From NCBI RefSeq assembly GCF_024749165.1, contig NZ_CP087190.1, forward strand, positions 3,755,501 to 3,819,500: a DNA stretch of 64,000 nt, given 5' to 3'. The DNA comes from Pseudomonas sp. B21-023 (lineage in GTDB: Bacteria; Pseudomonadota; Gammaproteobacteria; Pseudomonadales; Pseudomonadaceae). The stretch's first letter is position 1. Each line of letters begins with the position of its first letter. Positions 24,627 to 33,488 of this stretch are shown in pieces. The notes under the pieces were generated by a model. That model was given only the letters and a program-made list of their open reading frames with translations. It was not told the origin of the DNA and searched no databases. A program made the translations under genes and the position numbers.

Positions 24627-26872
24627 TGAACGCGCGTATCGACACCCCTGACGACCTGGCACGGCTGCGCAGCGGCGAAACGGTCAACCTGTCGCGCCGG
24701 CGTTTTCTCGCCGGCAGCGCCATCGGTGCCCTGGTGCTGGGCTTCGGCCTGCAGCTGGGCTCGGCGCGGGTACAGGCCGCCGCCGCGACCACTGAGCGCG
24801 GCACCCAGGTGCCGGCCTTCCTGGAAATCCGCGCGGACGGCAGCGTGCACCTGCTCAGCCCGTTCATGGAGGGCGGGCAAGGGGTCAACACGGCCATGGC
24901 GCAGATCATCGGCGAGGAACTGGACGCCGACCCGGCCACCTTCGTGGTCGAAAGCGCGCCAGCGGGCGAGGCCTACGTGGTGATGGAGAACGGCCTGCGC
25001 ATCACCGGCGGCAGCATGTCGGTGCGCATGAGCTACCCGACCATGCGCCGCCTCGGCGCCCTGGCCCGCGCCATGCTGCTGCAGGCCGGCGCCGAGCAGT
25101 TGGGCGTGCCAGTTGGTGAATTGAGCACCGAGCCTGGCAAGGTGGTGCACGCGGCCTCGGGCCGTGCGCTGGGCTACGGCGAACTGGCCGCCAAGGCCAT
25201 GGACCTGCCGGTGCCCGACCCTGCCAGCGTCAAGCTGCGCGACCCCAGCCAGTTCCGCTGGATCGGCAAGCCGGTGCAGCGCCTCGACGCCTACGACAAG
25301 TCCACCGGCAAGGCCGTCTACAGCATCGACGTCAAGGTCGACGGCATGCTCCACGCCGCCGTGCAGCATGCCCCGCGCCTGGGCATGACCGTAGGCAACC
25401 TGCGCAACGAGGAACAGGTCAAGGCCATGAAGGGCGTGCACTCGGTGCATCAACTGCCCGGTGCGGTCGCCGTGGTCGCCGAACGCTGGTGGCACGCCAA
25501 GCGCGCGGTGGAAGCGCTGCAGGTGGACTGGAAGGAAGTGGCCGCCGACAGCCAGGTGCGGCCTATGCCTGCCGATTTTTCCAGCGATGGCTGGCGCGAA
25601 CACCTGGCCGCCCAGACCGGGCCGAGCCGCGACGAGGAAAACCAGGGCGATGTCGCCAGCGCCCTGGCCGGGGCCAAGACCAAGGTCGAGGCCACCTACC
25701 ACAACCAGTTCCTCAACCACGCGCAGTTGGAGCCGCCCTCCGCCACCGCCCGTTTCAACCCCGACGGCTCGCTGGAAGTGTGGCTGCCCAACCAGGCCCA
25801 GGACATGTTCCGCGACGATATCGCCAAGCGCACCGGCCTGGACCCGGCGCGGATCACCCTGCATTCGCCCCTGCTCGGCGGTTTCTTCGGCCGGCACTTC
25901 CTGTACGACTCGGCCAACCCCTACCCGCAGGCCATCGCCCTGGCCAAGGCGGTCGGCAGGCCGGTGAAACTGATCTGGAGCCGCGAGGAGGAGTTCCTGC
26001 GCGATGCCATGCGCCCCATGGCCGTGGTCAAGTTCCGCGCCGCGCTGGACGAGAAAGGCCTGCCGGTGGCCATCGAGGCGATCAGCGCCACCGAAGGCCC
26101 GACCGAGGCCATTGCCGGCAAGCAGGGCGACACGGTCGACCCCACCGCCCTCGAAGGACTGTCGGGCAAGGCCTACGCCATCGCCAACAAGCGCATCGCG
26201 CAGATCTATGTCAAAGGCCCGGCCATGCTCGGCTACTGGCGCTCGGTGGGCAATTCGCTGAACGACTTCTTCTACGAGTCGTTCCTCGACGAGCTGGCCG
26301 ACAAGGGCGGCCACGATCCCTTCGAGCTGCGCCTGCAGCTACTGCGGGACAACTCGCGCCTGACCGCCCTGCTGCAAGCGGTGGGCGAATTGTCCGGCGG
26401 CTGGAAGCGCGGCCCGTTCACCGCCGAGGACGGCAGCAAGCGCGCCCGCGGCGTGGCCATGGCCTCGCCATTCGGCTCGGAGGCGGCGGTCATCGCCGAA
26501 GTGTCGCTGGAGGGTGGCCAGGTCAAGGTGCACGATATCTGGCAGGCCATCGACCCGGGCAGCATCGTCAACCCGGCGATCATCGAGGCCCAGGTCAACA
26601 GCGCGGTATCCCTGGGCCTGTCCCAGGTGCTGCTGGAAGAATCGGTGTGGCTGAACGGCATGCCACGGGCGCGCAACTACGACCTGTACCCGGTGCTGCC
26701 GCCATCGCGCATGGCCCGGGTGCATGTGCGCATCGTCGAGAGCGGGGCGAAGATGGGCGGCATCGGTGAACCGCCGCTGCCGGCGGTCGCGCCTGCGGTG
26801 GCCAACGCCGTGGCGCAGCTCACCGGCCAGCGCGTGCGCAGCATGCCCCTGAGCCGCCATACCTTCAGCTGA
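24626..26872 (+). CDS. iorB: Isoquinoline 1-oxidoreductase-type large molybdopterin subunit
   Basis: The catalytic molybdenum-cofactor subunit, 748 residues. A twin-arginine signal (LSRRRFLAGSAIGALVLGF) at residues ~22-45 indicates Tat export of the folded IorAB complex to the periplasm. GGGQG-like and GGFFGRHF blocks bind the molybdopterin, and the C-terminal KMGGIGEPPLPAVAPAVANA segment holds the conserved Glu expected in the active site. The start at 24626 overlaps the iorA stop by one base. Together with the following cytochrome c and XdhC genes this is a complete periplasmic oxidase/dehydrogenase module. Aldehydes or N-heteroaromatics are the likely substrates. Confidence 0.92.
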   Translation: MNARIDTPDDLARLRSGETVNLSRRRFLAGSAIGALVLGFGLQLGSARVQAAAATTERGTQVPAFLEIRADGSVHLLSPFMEGGQGVNTAMAQIIGEELDADPATFVVESAPAGEAYVVMENGLRITGGSMSVRMSYPTMRRLGALARAMLLQAGAEQLGVPVGELSTEPGKVVHAASGRALGYGELAAKAMDLPVPDPASVKLRDPSQFRWIGKPVQRLDAYDKSTGKAVYSIDVKVDGMLHAAVQHAPRLGMTVGNLRNEEQVKAMKGVHSVHQLPGAVAVVAERWWHAKRAVEALQVDWKEVAADSQVRPMPADFSSDGWREHLAAQTGPSRDEENQGDVASALAGAKTKVEATYHNQFLNHAQLEPPSATARFNPDGSLEVWLPNQAQDMFRDDIAKRTGLDPARITLHSPLLGGFFGRHFLYDSANPYPQAIALAKAVGRPVKLIWSREEEFLRDAMRPMAVVKFRAALDEKGLPVAIEAISATEGPTEAIAGKQGDTVDPTALEGLSGKAYAIANKRIAQIYVKGPAMLGYWRSVGNSLNDFFYESFLDELADKGGHDPFELRLQLLRDNSRLTALLQAVGELSGGWKRGPFTAEDGSKRARGVAMASPFGSEAAVIAEVSLEGGQVKVHDIWQAIDPGSIVNPAIIEAQVNSAVSLGLSQVLLEESVWLNGMPRARNYDLYPVLPPSRMARVHVRIVESGAKMGGIGEPPLPAVAPAVANAVAQLTGQRVRSMPLSRHTFS

Positions 26873-26889
26873 CACGACAAGGACAGCCC

Positions 26890-28224
26890 ATGAACAACAG
26901 CCGATTCGCAAGAACCGCAGGCTGGCTGGCTTTGCCGTGCCTGGTCGCGGCAGGCCTGCTGGCCTGGTACGTCACCCGCGAGCCTGCCTCGCCCTTCAGC
27001 GCCTCGGACAGCGCCGACGCCGCCCTGGTCAGCCGCGGCGAATACGTCGCCCGCCTCAGCGACTGCGTGGCCTGCCACAGCCTGCCGGGCAAGGCGCCCT
27101 TTGCCGGAGGCCTGGAAATGGCCACGCCGCTGGGGGCGATCCATGCCACCAACATCACCCCGGATCGCGACCACGGCATCGGCGCCTACAGCCTGGCCGA
27201 CTTCGACCGTGCCGTGCGCCAGGGCGTGGCGCCGAGAGGGCGACGGCTGTACCCGGCCATGCCCTACCCGTCCTATGCCAAGCTCAGCGATGACGATGTA
27301 CGGGCGCTCTACGCGTTCTTCATGAAGGGCGTGCAACCGGCAGCCGAAGCCAATATACCCAGCAGCATTCCCTGGCCATTGAACCTGCGCTGGCCCATCG
27401 CCCTGTGGAACGGCCTCTTCGCACCGACCACCGCCTATGCGCAGAAACCCGACCAGGATCCGCTGTGGAATCGCGGCGCCTACATCGTCCAGGGCCCCGG
27501 CCACTGCGGCAGCTGCCATACGCCTCGGGGCCTGGCCTTCAACGAGAAAGCCCTGGACGAAAGCGGCGCGCCGTTCCTCGCCGGGGCCCTGCTCGATGGC
27601 TGGTACGCGCCGAGCCTGCGCCAGGACCACAACACCGGGCTCGGGCGCTGGAGCGAAGCCGAGATCGTGCAGTTCCTCAAGACCGGGCGCAATCACCATG
27701 CGGTGGTGTACGGCTCGATGACCGAGGCGTTCAACAACTCCACGCAGTTCATGAGCGACGACGACCTGGGCGCGATCGCCCGCTACCTCAAGGCATTGCC
27801 CGGTGACCCTCGACGTGATGGTGCGCCCTGGCAGTACCAGGCGACGGCCGCCGCGTCTGATGCGCCCGGCGCGCACACCTACGCGACCCGTTGCGCCAGC
27901 TGCCATGGCGCGGATGGCAAGGGCCAGGCCGAGTGGATGCCGCCGCTGGCGGGGGCCACCTCGATGCTGGCCGCAGAGAATGCCTCGGCGATCAACATCA
28001 CCCTCAACGGCTCGCAGCGCATCGTCGCCGCCGGGGTGCCGGACGCCTACCGCATGCCGGCGTTCCGCGAGCAGCTGTCGGACCGGGAGATCGCCGAGGT
28101 GCTGAGTTTCGCCCGCAGTGCCTGGGGCAATCAGGGTGGCGCGGTGCAGGCCAAGGCGGTGGGCGAGCTGCGCGGGCATACCGACCCTGCCAGCAGCAGC
28201 CCGATCATCCTGCATATGCGCTGA
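26890..28224 (+). CDS. Membrane-anchored tri-haem cytochrome c
   Basis: A 444-residue c-type cytochrome with an N-terminal anchor/signal helix (~14-30) and three haem motifs: CVACH, CGSCH and CASCH, spaced as in the cytochrome subunits of alcohol/gluconate dehydrogenases. Met axial ligands are plausible downstream of each. It should take electrons from IorAB in the periplasm and pass them to the respiratory chain. It starts 17 bases after iorB with AAGGA before its ATG, and is part of the same transcription unit. Confidence 0.92.
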   Translation: MNNSRFARTAGWLALPCLVAAGLLAWYVTREPASPFSASDSADAALVSRGEYVARLSDCVACHSLPGKAPFAGGLEMATPLGAIHATNITPDRDHGIGAYSLADFDRAVRQGVAPRGRRLYPAMPYPSYAKLSDDDVRALYAFFMKGVQPAAEANIPSSIPWPLNLRWPIALWNGLFAPTTAYAQKPDQDPLWNRGAYIVQGPGHCGSCHTPRGLAFNEKALDESGAPFLAGALLDGWYAPSLRQDHNTGLGRWSEAEIVQFLKTGRNHHAVVYGSMTEAFNNSTQFMSDDDLGAIARYLKALPGDPRRDGAPWQYQATAAASDAPGAHTYATRCASCHGADGKGQAEWMPPLAGATSMLAAENASAINITLNGSQRIVAAGVPDAYRMPAFREQLSDREIAEVLSFARSAWGNQGGAVQAKAVGELRGHTDPASSSPIILHMR

Positions 28225-28228
28225 TACC

Positions 28229-28257
28229 GCCATCGCGGGGCAAGCCCGCTCCCACGT
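28229..28257. repeat. REP-type palindrome inside the ior operon
   Basis: One REP unit between the cytochrome gene and xdhC. Its position within the unit may lower expression of the maturation factor relative to the enzyme. Confidence 0.75.
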
Positions 28258-28290
28258 GTGAAGCGTGGAGCACAGACAACCGAGGACACC

Positions 28291-29307
28291 ATGGAAAGCA
28301 TCGACCTGCTGGTCCTGCGCACCACCCACGACTGGCTCCAGGCCGGGCACCGCGTGCTGCTCGCCACTGTCGCCCGTACCTGGGGCTCCTCCCCTCGCCC
28401 GGTCGGCTCGATGATGGCGCTGCGCAACGATGGCCGGGTGGTTGGCAGCGTGTCCGGCGGCTGCATCGAAGACGACCTGATTCATCGCTACACCACCGCC
28501 TATGGCGGCCCCGGCCTGCCCCAGGGCAGGCCCGAGGTGATTCGCTATGGCGTCAGCGCCGACGATGCCCACCGCTTCGGCCTGCCCTGTGGCGGCACCC
28601 TGGAGCTGATCCTGGAATTCGAACCGGCCGCGTTGCCCCTGCTGCAACTGCTGGAGCACCTCGACCAGGGCCGGCTGATGCGCCGCCGACTGGCCCTGCA
28701 AAGCGGCGCGGTGAGCCTGGCAGCCACCGCCACCCCCGAGCAGTTCAGCTTCGACGGCCAGCACATGGTCAACACCCTCGGTCCCGGCTACCGCATGCTG
28801 CTGATCGGCGCCGGGGCACTGGCCGAATACCTGGCGACCATGGCCTTGTTCAACGGTTTTCGGGTGGCGGTGTGCGACCCTCGCCCCGAACACATGGCCA
28901 CCTGGGCGGTGGCCGGCGTCGAGCACCTCAAGGGCATGCCGGACGATGCGGTACGCGCCTTCAACGCAGACCTGCGTACCTGCATCATCGCCGTCAGCCA
29001 TGACCCCAAGCTCGACGACCTGGCGCTGCTCGAGGCCCTGCACAGCCCGGCGTTCTACATTGGCGCCATCGGCTCGCGGCGCAACAGCCAGCTGCGCCGC
29101 GAGCGCTTGATAGAGCATTTCGGCGAGAGCGAGGCCTCGTTGCAACGACTGCATGGCCCCATCGGCATCTACATCGGCAGCAAGACCCCGGCGGAGATCG
29201 CGGTGAGCGTGATGGCCGAAGTGCTGGCCGCCAAGAATGCCGTGAGCTTGCCGGGGGCGGTGAGCGTATCCGGGGCCAAGCGCGAGCGTGACCATCAACC
29301 TTCGTAA
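28291..29307 (+). CDS. XdhC/CoxI-family molybdenum-cofactor maturation protein
   Basis: A 338-residue cytoplasmic chaperone that binds, sulphurates or protects the molybdenum cofactor and inserts it into enzymes of the xanthine oxidase family. The N-terminal XdhC/CoxI domain (GSSPRPVGSMMALRNDGRVVG, SGGCIE) and the C-terminal Rossmann-like domain (LLIGAGALAEYLA, YIGAIGSRRN) are both present. Its placement after iorAB and the cytochrome matches its role as their dedicated maturation factor. GAGGA precedes the ATG. Confidence 0.93.
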   Translation: MESIDLLVLRTTHDWLQAGHRVLLATVARTWGSSPRPVGSMMALRNDGRVVGSVSGGCIEDDLIHRYTTAYGGPGLPQGRPEVIRYGVSADDAHRFGLPCGGTLELILEFEPAALPLLQLLEHLDQGRLMRRRLALQSGAVSLAATATPEQFSFDGQHMVNTLGPGYRMLLIGAGALAEYLATMALFNGFRVAVCDPRPEHMATWAVAGVEHLKGMPDDAVRAFNADLRTCIIAVSHDPKLDDLALLEALHSPAFYIGAIGSRRNSQLRRERLIEHFGESEASLQRLHGPIGIYIGSKTPAEIAVSVMAEVLAAKNAVSLPGAVSVSGAKRERDHQPS

Positions 29308-29315
29308 TGCCTGAA

Positions 29316-29411
29316 CCGGCCTCATCGCGGGGCAAGCCCGCTCCCACGTTGGTACTGCTCGCAACTCTGCTGGCTGACGATCGTGGGAGCGGGCTTGCCC
29401 CGCGATGAGAC
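29316..29411. repeat. Inverted pair of REP units
   Basis: Two near-identical REP palindromes in opposite orientation (29316-29346 and 29381-29411) separated by about 34 bases. They can pair into one long stem between xdhC and the next gene, a likely transcription-unit boundary. Confidence 0.8.
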
Positions 29412-29496
29412 CGACACGCTCCACACATCTGCCAACCTGTGTCTATGCTTCTTCTCGCATACATCCACCGGTATCGACCACAAGGAAGACAGGCCA

Positions 29497-30078
29497 ATGA
29501 CTGCCACCCTCGCACGCGCTGTTGCTTTCGCCTCGTTAGTGTCCGCCGCCAGCCTCGCCGCCCACGCCGCCGAACTGCCCATCGCCAGCGAGGCGCTGGA
29601 AAGCCATATCACCACCGAAGTGACCAAGATCGACCTGCCCAACCGCCAGGTCACGGTCAAGGGTCCCCACGACAAGGACGTGACCTTCCAGCTCACCGAA
29701 CAGGCCAAGGCCCTGCCCAACCTCAAGGTCGGCGACCAGGTCGACATCAAAGTCACCCGTGCCATCGCCTATGTACTGAACACCAATGTCGGCGGCGCGC
29801 CCAAGGCCTCCGAGGAATCGGGCACCATCCGCGCCACCGCGGCCAACCCCAACCCAGGTGGCGAGGCTTTCCGCCAGGTCAAGGTCACCTCGCAGATCAA
29901 GAAGATCGACCTGAACACTCATGAAGTCACCCTGCTGCCGCCCGAAGGCAAACTGCAGGTGGTCAAGGTCGAGAATCCCGAACTGCAGGCACGCATGAAA
30001 AACCTCAAGGTCGACCAGACCGTCGAAGCCATCTTCACCGAAGTACTGAGCGTGGAAACTTCCCGCCCAGCCCAGTAA
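29497..30078 (+). CDS. Exported protein of unknown function
   Basis: A 193-residue protein with a cleavable signal peptide (residues ~1-22, ending AHA-AE). The mature part contains two similar halves, each with a 'xVTKIDLPNRQVTVKGP..' or 'QIKKIDLNTHEVTLLPP' strand pair followed by 'L..LKV.Q.V', suggesting a duplicated small beta-domain (OB-like). It is periplasmic and has no catalytic motif. AAGGAAG before the ATG supports the start. Function unknown. Confidence 0.8.
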   Translation: MTATLARAVAFASLVSAASLAAHAAELPIASEALESHITTEVTKIDLPNRQVTVKGPHDKDVTFQLTEQAKALPNLKVGDQVDIKVTRAIAYVLNTNVGGAPKASEESGTIRATAANPNPGGEAFRQVKVTSQIKKIDLNTHEVTLLPPEGKLQVVKVENPELQARMKNLKVDQTVEAIFTEVLSVETSRPAQ

Positions 30079-30141
30079 AACCTTTGGCCGGCCCGCGCAT
30101 CGAAAGCCATGTGAGCCTTTCCCCCCTTCAGGAGGTTTCCC

Positions 30142-30696
30142 ATGGCGATGCGCCTGGCCGTGCCGTTTTGCTGCTGCCTTACCCTCGCGCTCACGGGCTG
30201 CACCAGCGCCCGCGACGAGCAGCCACCGCCTACCACGCAACAGGTCGAGCTCCAGCGCTATCAGGGCACCTGGTATGAACTGGCGCGCCTGCCGATGTTC
30301 TTCCAGCGCAATTGCGTGCAGTCCGAGGCCCGTTATGGCCTGCGCGAGGACGGGCGCATCGACGTCTCCAACCGCTGCCTGGAAAAGGACGGCCAATGGA
30401 ACCAGGCCAATGGCATCGCCGAGGCGCAGGTACCCGGCCGCACCGACAAGCTCTGGGTGCGCTTCGACAACTGGTTCAGCCGCCTGGCACCGGACCTGAC
30501 CAAGGGCGAATACTGGGTGCTGTATCACGACGCGGATTACCGCGTGGCCGTGGTCGGCCACCCGAACCGCGAATACCTGTGGCTGCTGTCGCGCACCCCC
30601 ACTGTCAGTGACCAGACCCGTGACCAGCTACTGGCGCTGGCGCGCAAGCAGGGTTATCCCACCGAGCAATTGATCTGGCGCCAGGCCAAACTCTAG
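30142..30696 (+). CDS. blc: Outer-membrane lipocalin lipoprotein
   Basis: A 184-residue bacterial lipocalin. The signal peptide ends at lipobox LTGC (Cys ~20). The lipocalin signature G-T-W-Y-E follows, and later strands (EYWVLYHDADYRVAVVG, YLWLLSRTP) match Blc. It binds fatty acids or lysophospholipids at the outer membrane and is linked to envelope stress in the family. AGGAGG precedes the start. The TAG stop lies inside the CTAG target duplication of the MITE-like element that begins at 30697, so the element inserted directly at the stop codon without changing the protein. Confidence 0.92.
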   Translation: MAMRLAVPFCCCLTLALTGCTSARDEQPPPTTQQVELQRYQGTWYELARLPMFFQRNCVQSEARYGLREDGRIDVSNRCLEKDGQWNQANGIAEAQVPGRTDKLWVRFDNWFSRLAPDLTKGEYWVLYHDADYRVAVVGHPNREYLWLLSRTPTVSDQTRDQLLALARKQGYPTEQLIWRQAKL

Positions 30697-30853
30697 TGTG
30701 GTGTTTCACAAATAACGACCATAACTCGCGGCGCTTTTTGCGCTCATGCGGCGTTGTCGCTCCTCGCCGTAGCTGGGCTACGACTCGTCGCGACGCCTTG
30801 CCTGAGCGCAAAAATCGCTCGCGAGTTATTGGCCGTATTTGCAAAACACCACA
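30697..30853 (-). mobile_element. MITE-like element at the blc stop codon
   Basis: A 157-bp non-coding element with inverted ends TGTGGTGTTTCACAAATA (30697-30714) and a complement at 30836-30853 differing at two positions. It is flanked by CTAG on both sides (30693-30696 and 30854-30857), a target duplication like that of IS5-group transposases. Internal conserved words CAACGCCGCATGA and CAGGCAAGGCG, read on the minus strand at 30756-30744 and 30804-30794, are shared with the element at 3766-3905. The centre folds around GTAGC-TGG-GCTAC. Confidence 0.75.
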
Positions 30854-30916
30854 CTAGCTGCCCACGCCCACGCCCTGTAAGGTGAGCCACCCGGCTCACC
30901 CAAAGGATTGCGTGCA

Positions 30917-31222
30917 ATGATCACCTGCCACCTCAAGTACATCATCGACCCCTACCAGGTCCCCGCCTTCGAAGCCTACGGCAAGCTGTGGATCGGCCTG
31001 GTCAACCGCATGGGCGGCAGCCATCACGGCTACTTCCTGCCCAGCGAAGGCGCCAACAATGTCGCCTATGCCCTGTTCAGCTTCCCCAGCCTGGCGGCCT
31101 ACGAGCAGTACCGCAAAGCTTCGGAAACCGACCCCGAGTGCATCGCCGCCTTTGCCCTGGCCACCGAGCAGCGTTTCATCCTCAGCTATGAGCGCAGCTT
31201 CCTGCGGCCCGTGCTCGACTGA
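30917..31222 (+). CDS. NIPSNAP-family protein
   Basis: A 101-residue dimeric alpha-beta barrel protein of the NIPSNAP type (ITCHLKYIIDPYQVPAFEAYGKLWI...HHGYFLP). Function is unknown in bacteria. AAAGGA (30902-30907) is ten bases before the ATG at 30917; an in-frame TTG at 30908 touches the ribosome binding site and is therefore rejected. Cytoplasmic. Confidence 0.88.
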   Translation: MITCHLKYIIDPYQVPAFEAYGKLWIGLVNRMGGSHHGYFLPSEGANNVAYALFSFPSLAAYEQYRKASETDPECIAAFALATEQRFILSYERSFLRPVLD

Positions 31223-31359
31223 ATTTCCCAGGCAAGACCCAGGCTCCTGCAGGCGCCGGTAAAGCCAACGGCAAACGCCACTGAACTATTGCACCTCGAT
31301 CACGATCCTCACCTAAGCACCCTCGACCCAGGATCGTCGATCGACAAGGAGCCTAGCCA

Positions 31360-31782
31360 GTGACCACTACCACCCTCCCCCGTTGCACCCCAGGGCCGCT
31401 GCACGCGACCCTGCTCGCCGGCAGCGTGCCGCTGTTCCTCGGCGCCCTGCTCAGCGACATTGCCTACTACCAGAGCTACCAGATCCAGTGGAGCAACTTC
31501 GCCGCCTGGCTGATCGCCGGGGCCCTGCTATCCAGTGGCCTGGCGCTGCTGTTTGCCCTGGCCAACCTGATCCGGGCGCCACGCAAGGCCGGTCGCCCGC
31601 TGCTGTACGTGCTGTTGCTGCTGGTCACCTGGGTACTGGGCCTGGTCAACGCCTTCGAGCACGCCAAGGACGCCTGGGCCGTGATGCCCGCAGGCCTGGT
31701 GCTGTCAGTAGTGGTCACGGTGCTGGCCATGATCGCCACCTGGGCCGGCCTGACCCGCCTGCGCACGGAGGGCGAAGCATGA
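31360..31782 (+). CDS. DUF2231-type membrane protein
   Basis: A 140-residue inner-membrane protein with four hydrophobic segments (about 20-38, 46-68, 80-98, 105-125) and the DUF2231-like start GPLHATLLAGSVPLFLGALLSDIAYY. The start codon is GTG at 31360, eight bases after AAGGAG. Its stop overlaps the start of the sugar-dehydrogenase gene (ATGA), so the two are translationally coupled; it may carry haem or pass electrons for that enzyme, but that is inference. Confidence 0.85.
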   Translation: MTTTTLPRCTPGPLHATLLAGSVPLFLGALLSDIAYYQSYQIQWSNFAAWLIAGALLSSGLALLFALANLIRAPRKAGRPLLYVLLLLVTWVLGLVNAFEHAKDAWAVMPAGLVLSVVVTVLAMIATWAGLTRLRTEGEA

Positions 31783-33065
31783 AGCACGCATTGAGCGCCC
31801 TGAGCATGGCCCTGCTGCTCAGCGCCTGTGGCGGCGACGGCGAGAAGACCCAGGCCCATGGTCCGGACCCGAAATTGCCGTCTCCCGAGCGCGGGCTGCT
31901 GCCAAGCATGAAGATCGCCCAGCCGGCCGTCTGGGGTGAGCAAAAACCCCTGGTGCCCCAGGGCTACCGCATCAGCGCCATCGCCACCGACCTGAAGATC
32001 CCGCGCCAGACCCTGGTGCTGCCCAATGGCGACATCCTCGTTGCCGAGGGGCGTGGCGGCAACGCCGCCAAGCTCAAGCCCAAGGACGTGATCGCCAGCC
32101 AGATCAAGGCCAAGGGCAACACCCAGGTCAAGGGCGGCAACCGCCTTACCCTGCTGCGCGACGCCGACGGCGACGGCCGCTACGAACTGCAGACGGTGTT
32201 CGCCGAACACCTCAATGCCCCCTATGGCCTGGCCTATGCCGACGGCAAACTGTACGTGGCCAACCAGGACGCGCTGGTACGCTTCGATTACCAAGACGGC
32301 CAGACCCAGGCCGGCAGCCCGCCGACCAAGGTCACCGACCTGCCCGCCGAGATCAACCACCACTGGACCAAGTCGTTGGCCATCAGCCCCGACGGCCGCT
32401 ACCTGTACGTCGGCATCGGCTCCAACAGCAACATCACCGAGCGTGGCATGGAGGCGGAGGTCGACCGCGCCATGGTCTGGCAGGTGGACGCTGCGACCGG
32501 TGCCCACCGGCCTTATGCCACCGGCCTGCGCAACCCGACCGCGCTGGCCATCCAACCACGCGAGGGCAAACTGTGGGCAGTGGTCAACGAGCGCGACGAA
32601 CTGGGCCCGGACCTGGTGCCGGACTACCTGACCTCGGTGCAGGAAGGCGCGTTCTATGGCTGGCCATACAGCTACTGGGGCCAGAACGTCGATGACCGCG
32701 TGCGGCCGCAGAACCCGGACAAGGTGAAAGCCGCGATCAAGCCCGACTACAGCCTGGGCTCGCATGTGGCGGCGCTGGGCGTGGCCTTCTCCAACCCGGC
32801 CATGGGCGAACCGTTCGCCGACGGGGTCTTCGTCGGCGAACACGGCAGCTGGAACCGGCCGAACCCGGTGGGCTACAAGGTGATTTTCGTGCCGTTTCGC
32901 AACGGCAAGCCCGCCGGCGAGCCGGTGGATTTCGCCACCGGTTTCCTCGGTGAGGACGGCAAGACCCGTGGCAGGCCCGTGGGGGTGACCGTCGACCCGA
33001 AGGGGGCGTTGATCATTGCCGACGACCTGGCCAACACCCTGTGGCGGGTGACTCGCGAGCCGTAG
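31779..33065 (+). CDS. PQQ-dependent sugar dehydrogenase-like (sorbosone dehydrogenase family) lipoprotein
   Basis: A 428-residue protein with lipobox LLSAC at about residue 17, so membrane-anchored on the periplasmic side. The rest is a six-bladed beta-propeller of the glucose/sorbosone dehydrogenase family, with repeated YLYVGIGSNSN, ATGLRNPTALAIQP, WAVVNERDELGPDLVPDYLTSV and GDKVIFVPF-type blades. It oxidises a sugar or related alcohol with PQQ. The ATG at 31779 overlaps the stop of the DUF2231 gene and yields a perfect lipoprotein signal. Confidence 0.9.
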   Translation: MKHALSALSMALLLSACGGDGEKTQAHGPDPKLPSPERGLLPSMKIAQPAVWGEQKPLVPQGYRISAIATDLKIPRQTLVLPNGDILVAEGRGGNAAKLKPKDVIASQIKAKGNTQVKGGNRLTLLRDADGDGRYELQTVFAEHLNAPYGLAYADGKLYVANQDALVRFDYQDGQTQAGSPPTKVTDLPAEINHHWTKSLAISPDGRYLYVGIGSNSNITERGMEAEVDRAMVWQVDAATGAHRPYATGLRNPTALAIQPREGKLWAVVNERDELGPDLVPDYLTSVQEGAFYGWPYSYWGQNVDDRVRPQNPDKVKAAIKPDYSLGSHVAALGVAFSNPAMGEPFADGVFVGEHGSWNRPNPVGYKVIFVPFRNGKPAGEPVDFATGFLGEDGKTRGRPVGVTVDPKGALIIADDLANTLWRVTREP

Positions 33066-33155
33066 GGGCGCCAGCGCTTTTCAGGTGCTCAACACGAGCG
33101 TGCAGCGCTCGCGTTGCGCACGTGGCTACCGCCATGCACATTTTGCAAGGCGCGT

Positions 33156-33416
33156 TCAGGCCTTGCCTGCAAACGACTCCAAGGCTTTGATGAAATCCTG
33201 CAACGGCAGGTGTACGGCCGGCCAGCCTTCGATGTAATAGTGCTCGATCACCACCGCGTCCTCTTCGAACGCAACATGGTAGGCATTGCCACTGTAGGGC
33301 TCCACCACTCGGTTGAGGCGCGCGGCAAGGGCCTTTTCCAGCAAATGCTCGCGTGCCACGGCCGTCACCTCATCGTCCAGGAACTGCTGCAGACTGCTGG
33401 ATGGGATGTTGGACAT
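33156..33416 (-). CDS. Small hypothetical protein
   Basis: An 86-residue acidic, probably cytoplasmic protein with no recognised domain. AAAGGAG seven bases before the ATG at 33416 supports this start over an in-frame TTG two codons earlier. It lies just beyond the terminator of the DUF2589-EndoU cluster, on the same strand, so it could receive read-through but is probably separate. Confidence 0.7.
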   Translation of the reverse strand: MSNIPSSSLQQFLDDEVTAVAREHLLEKALAARLNRVVEPYSGNAYHVAFEEDAVVIEHYYIEGWPAVHLPLQDFIKALESFAGKA

Positions 33417-33441
33417 CAGCAAACTCCTTTGTCGTGCTGAC

Positions 33442-33467
33442 GAAAAGAGCCGGGCATCACGCCCGGC
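33442..33467 (-). terminator. Intrinsic terminator of the DUF2589-EndoU cluster
   Basis: On the minus strand, GCCGGGC - GTGAT - GCCCGGC followed by TCTTTTCG, about 22 bases after the EndoU stop. It marks the 3' end of the minus-strand cluster that starts near 37422. Confidence 0.8.
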
Positions 33468-33488
33468 CCTGCAGAGAGTGACGCAGAA

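Noticed and set aside
26677..29424. 915-codon minus-strand open frame
   Set aside because: Antisense to iorB, the cytochrome gene and xdhC, all of which have full family motifs; the long frame is due to high GC.
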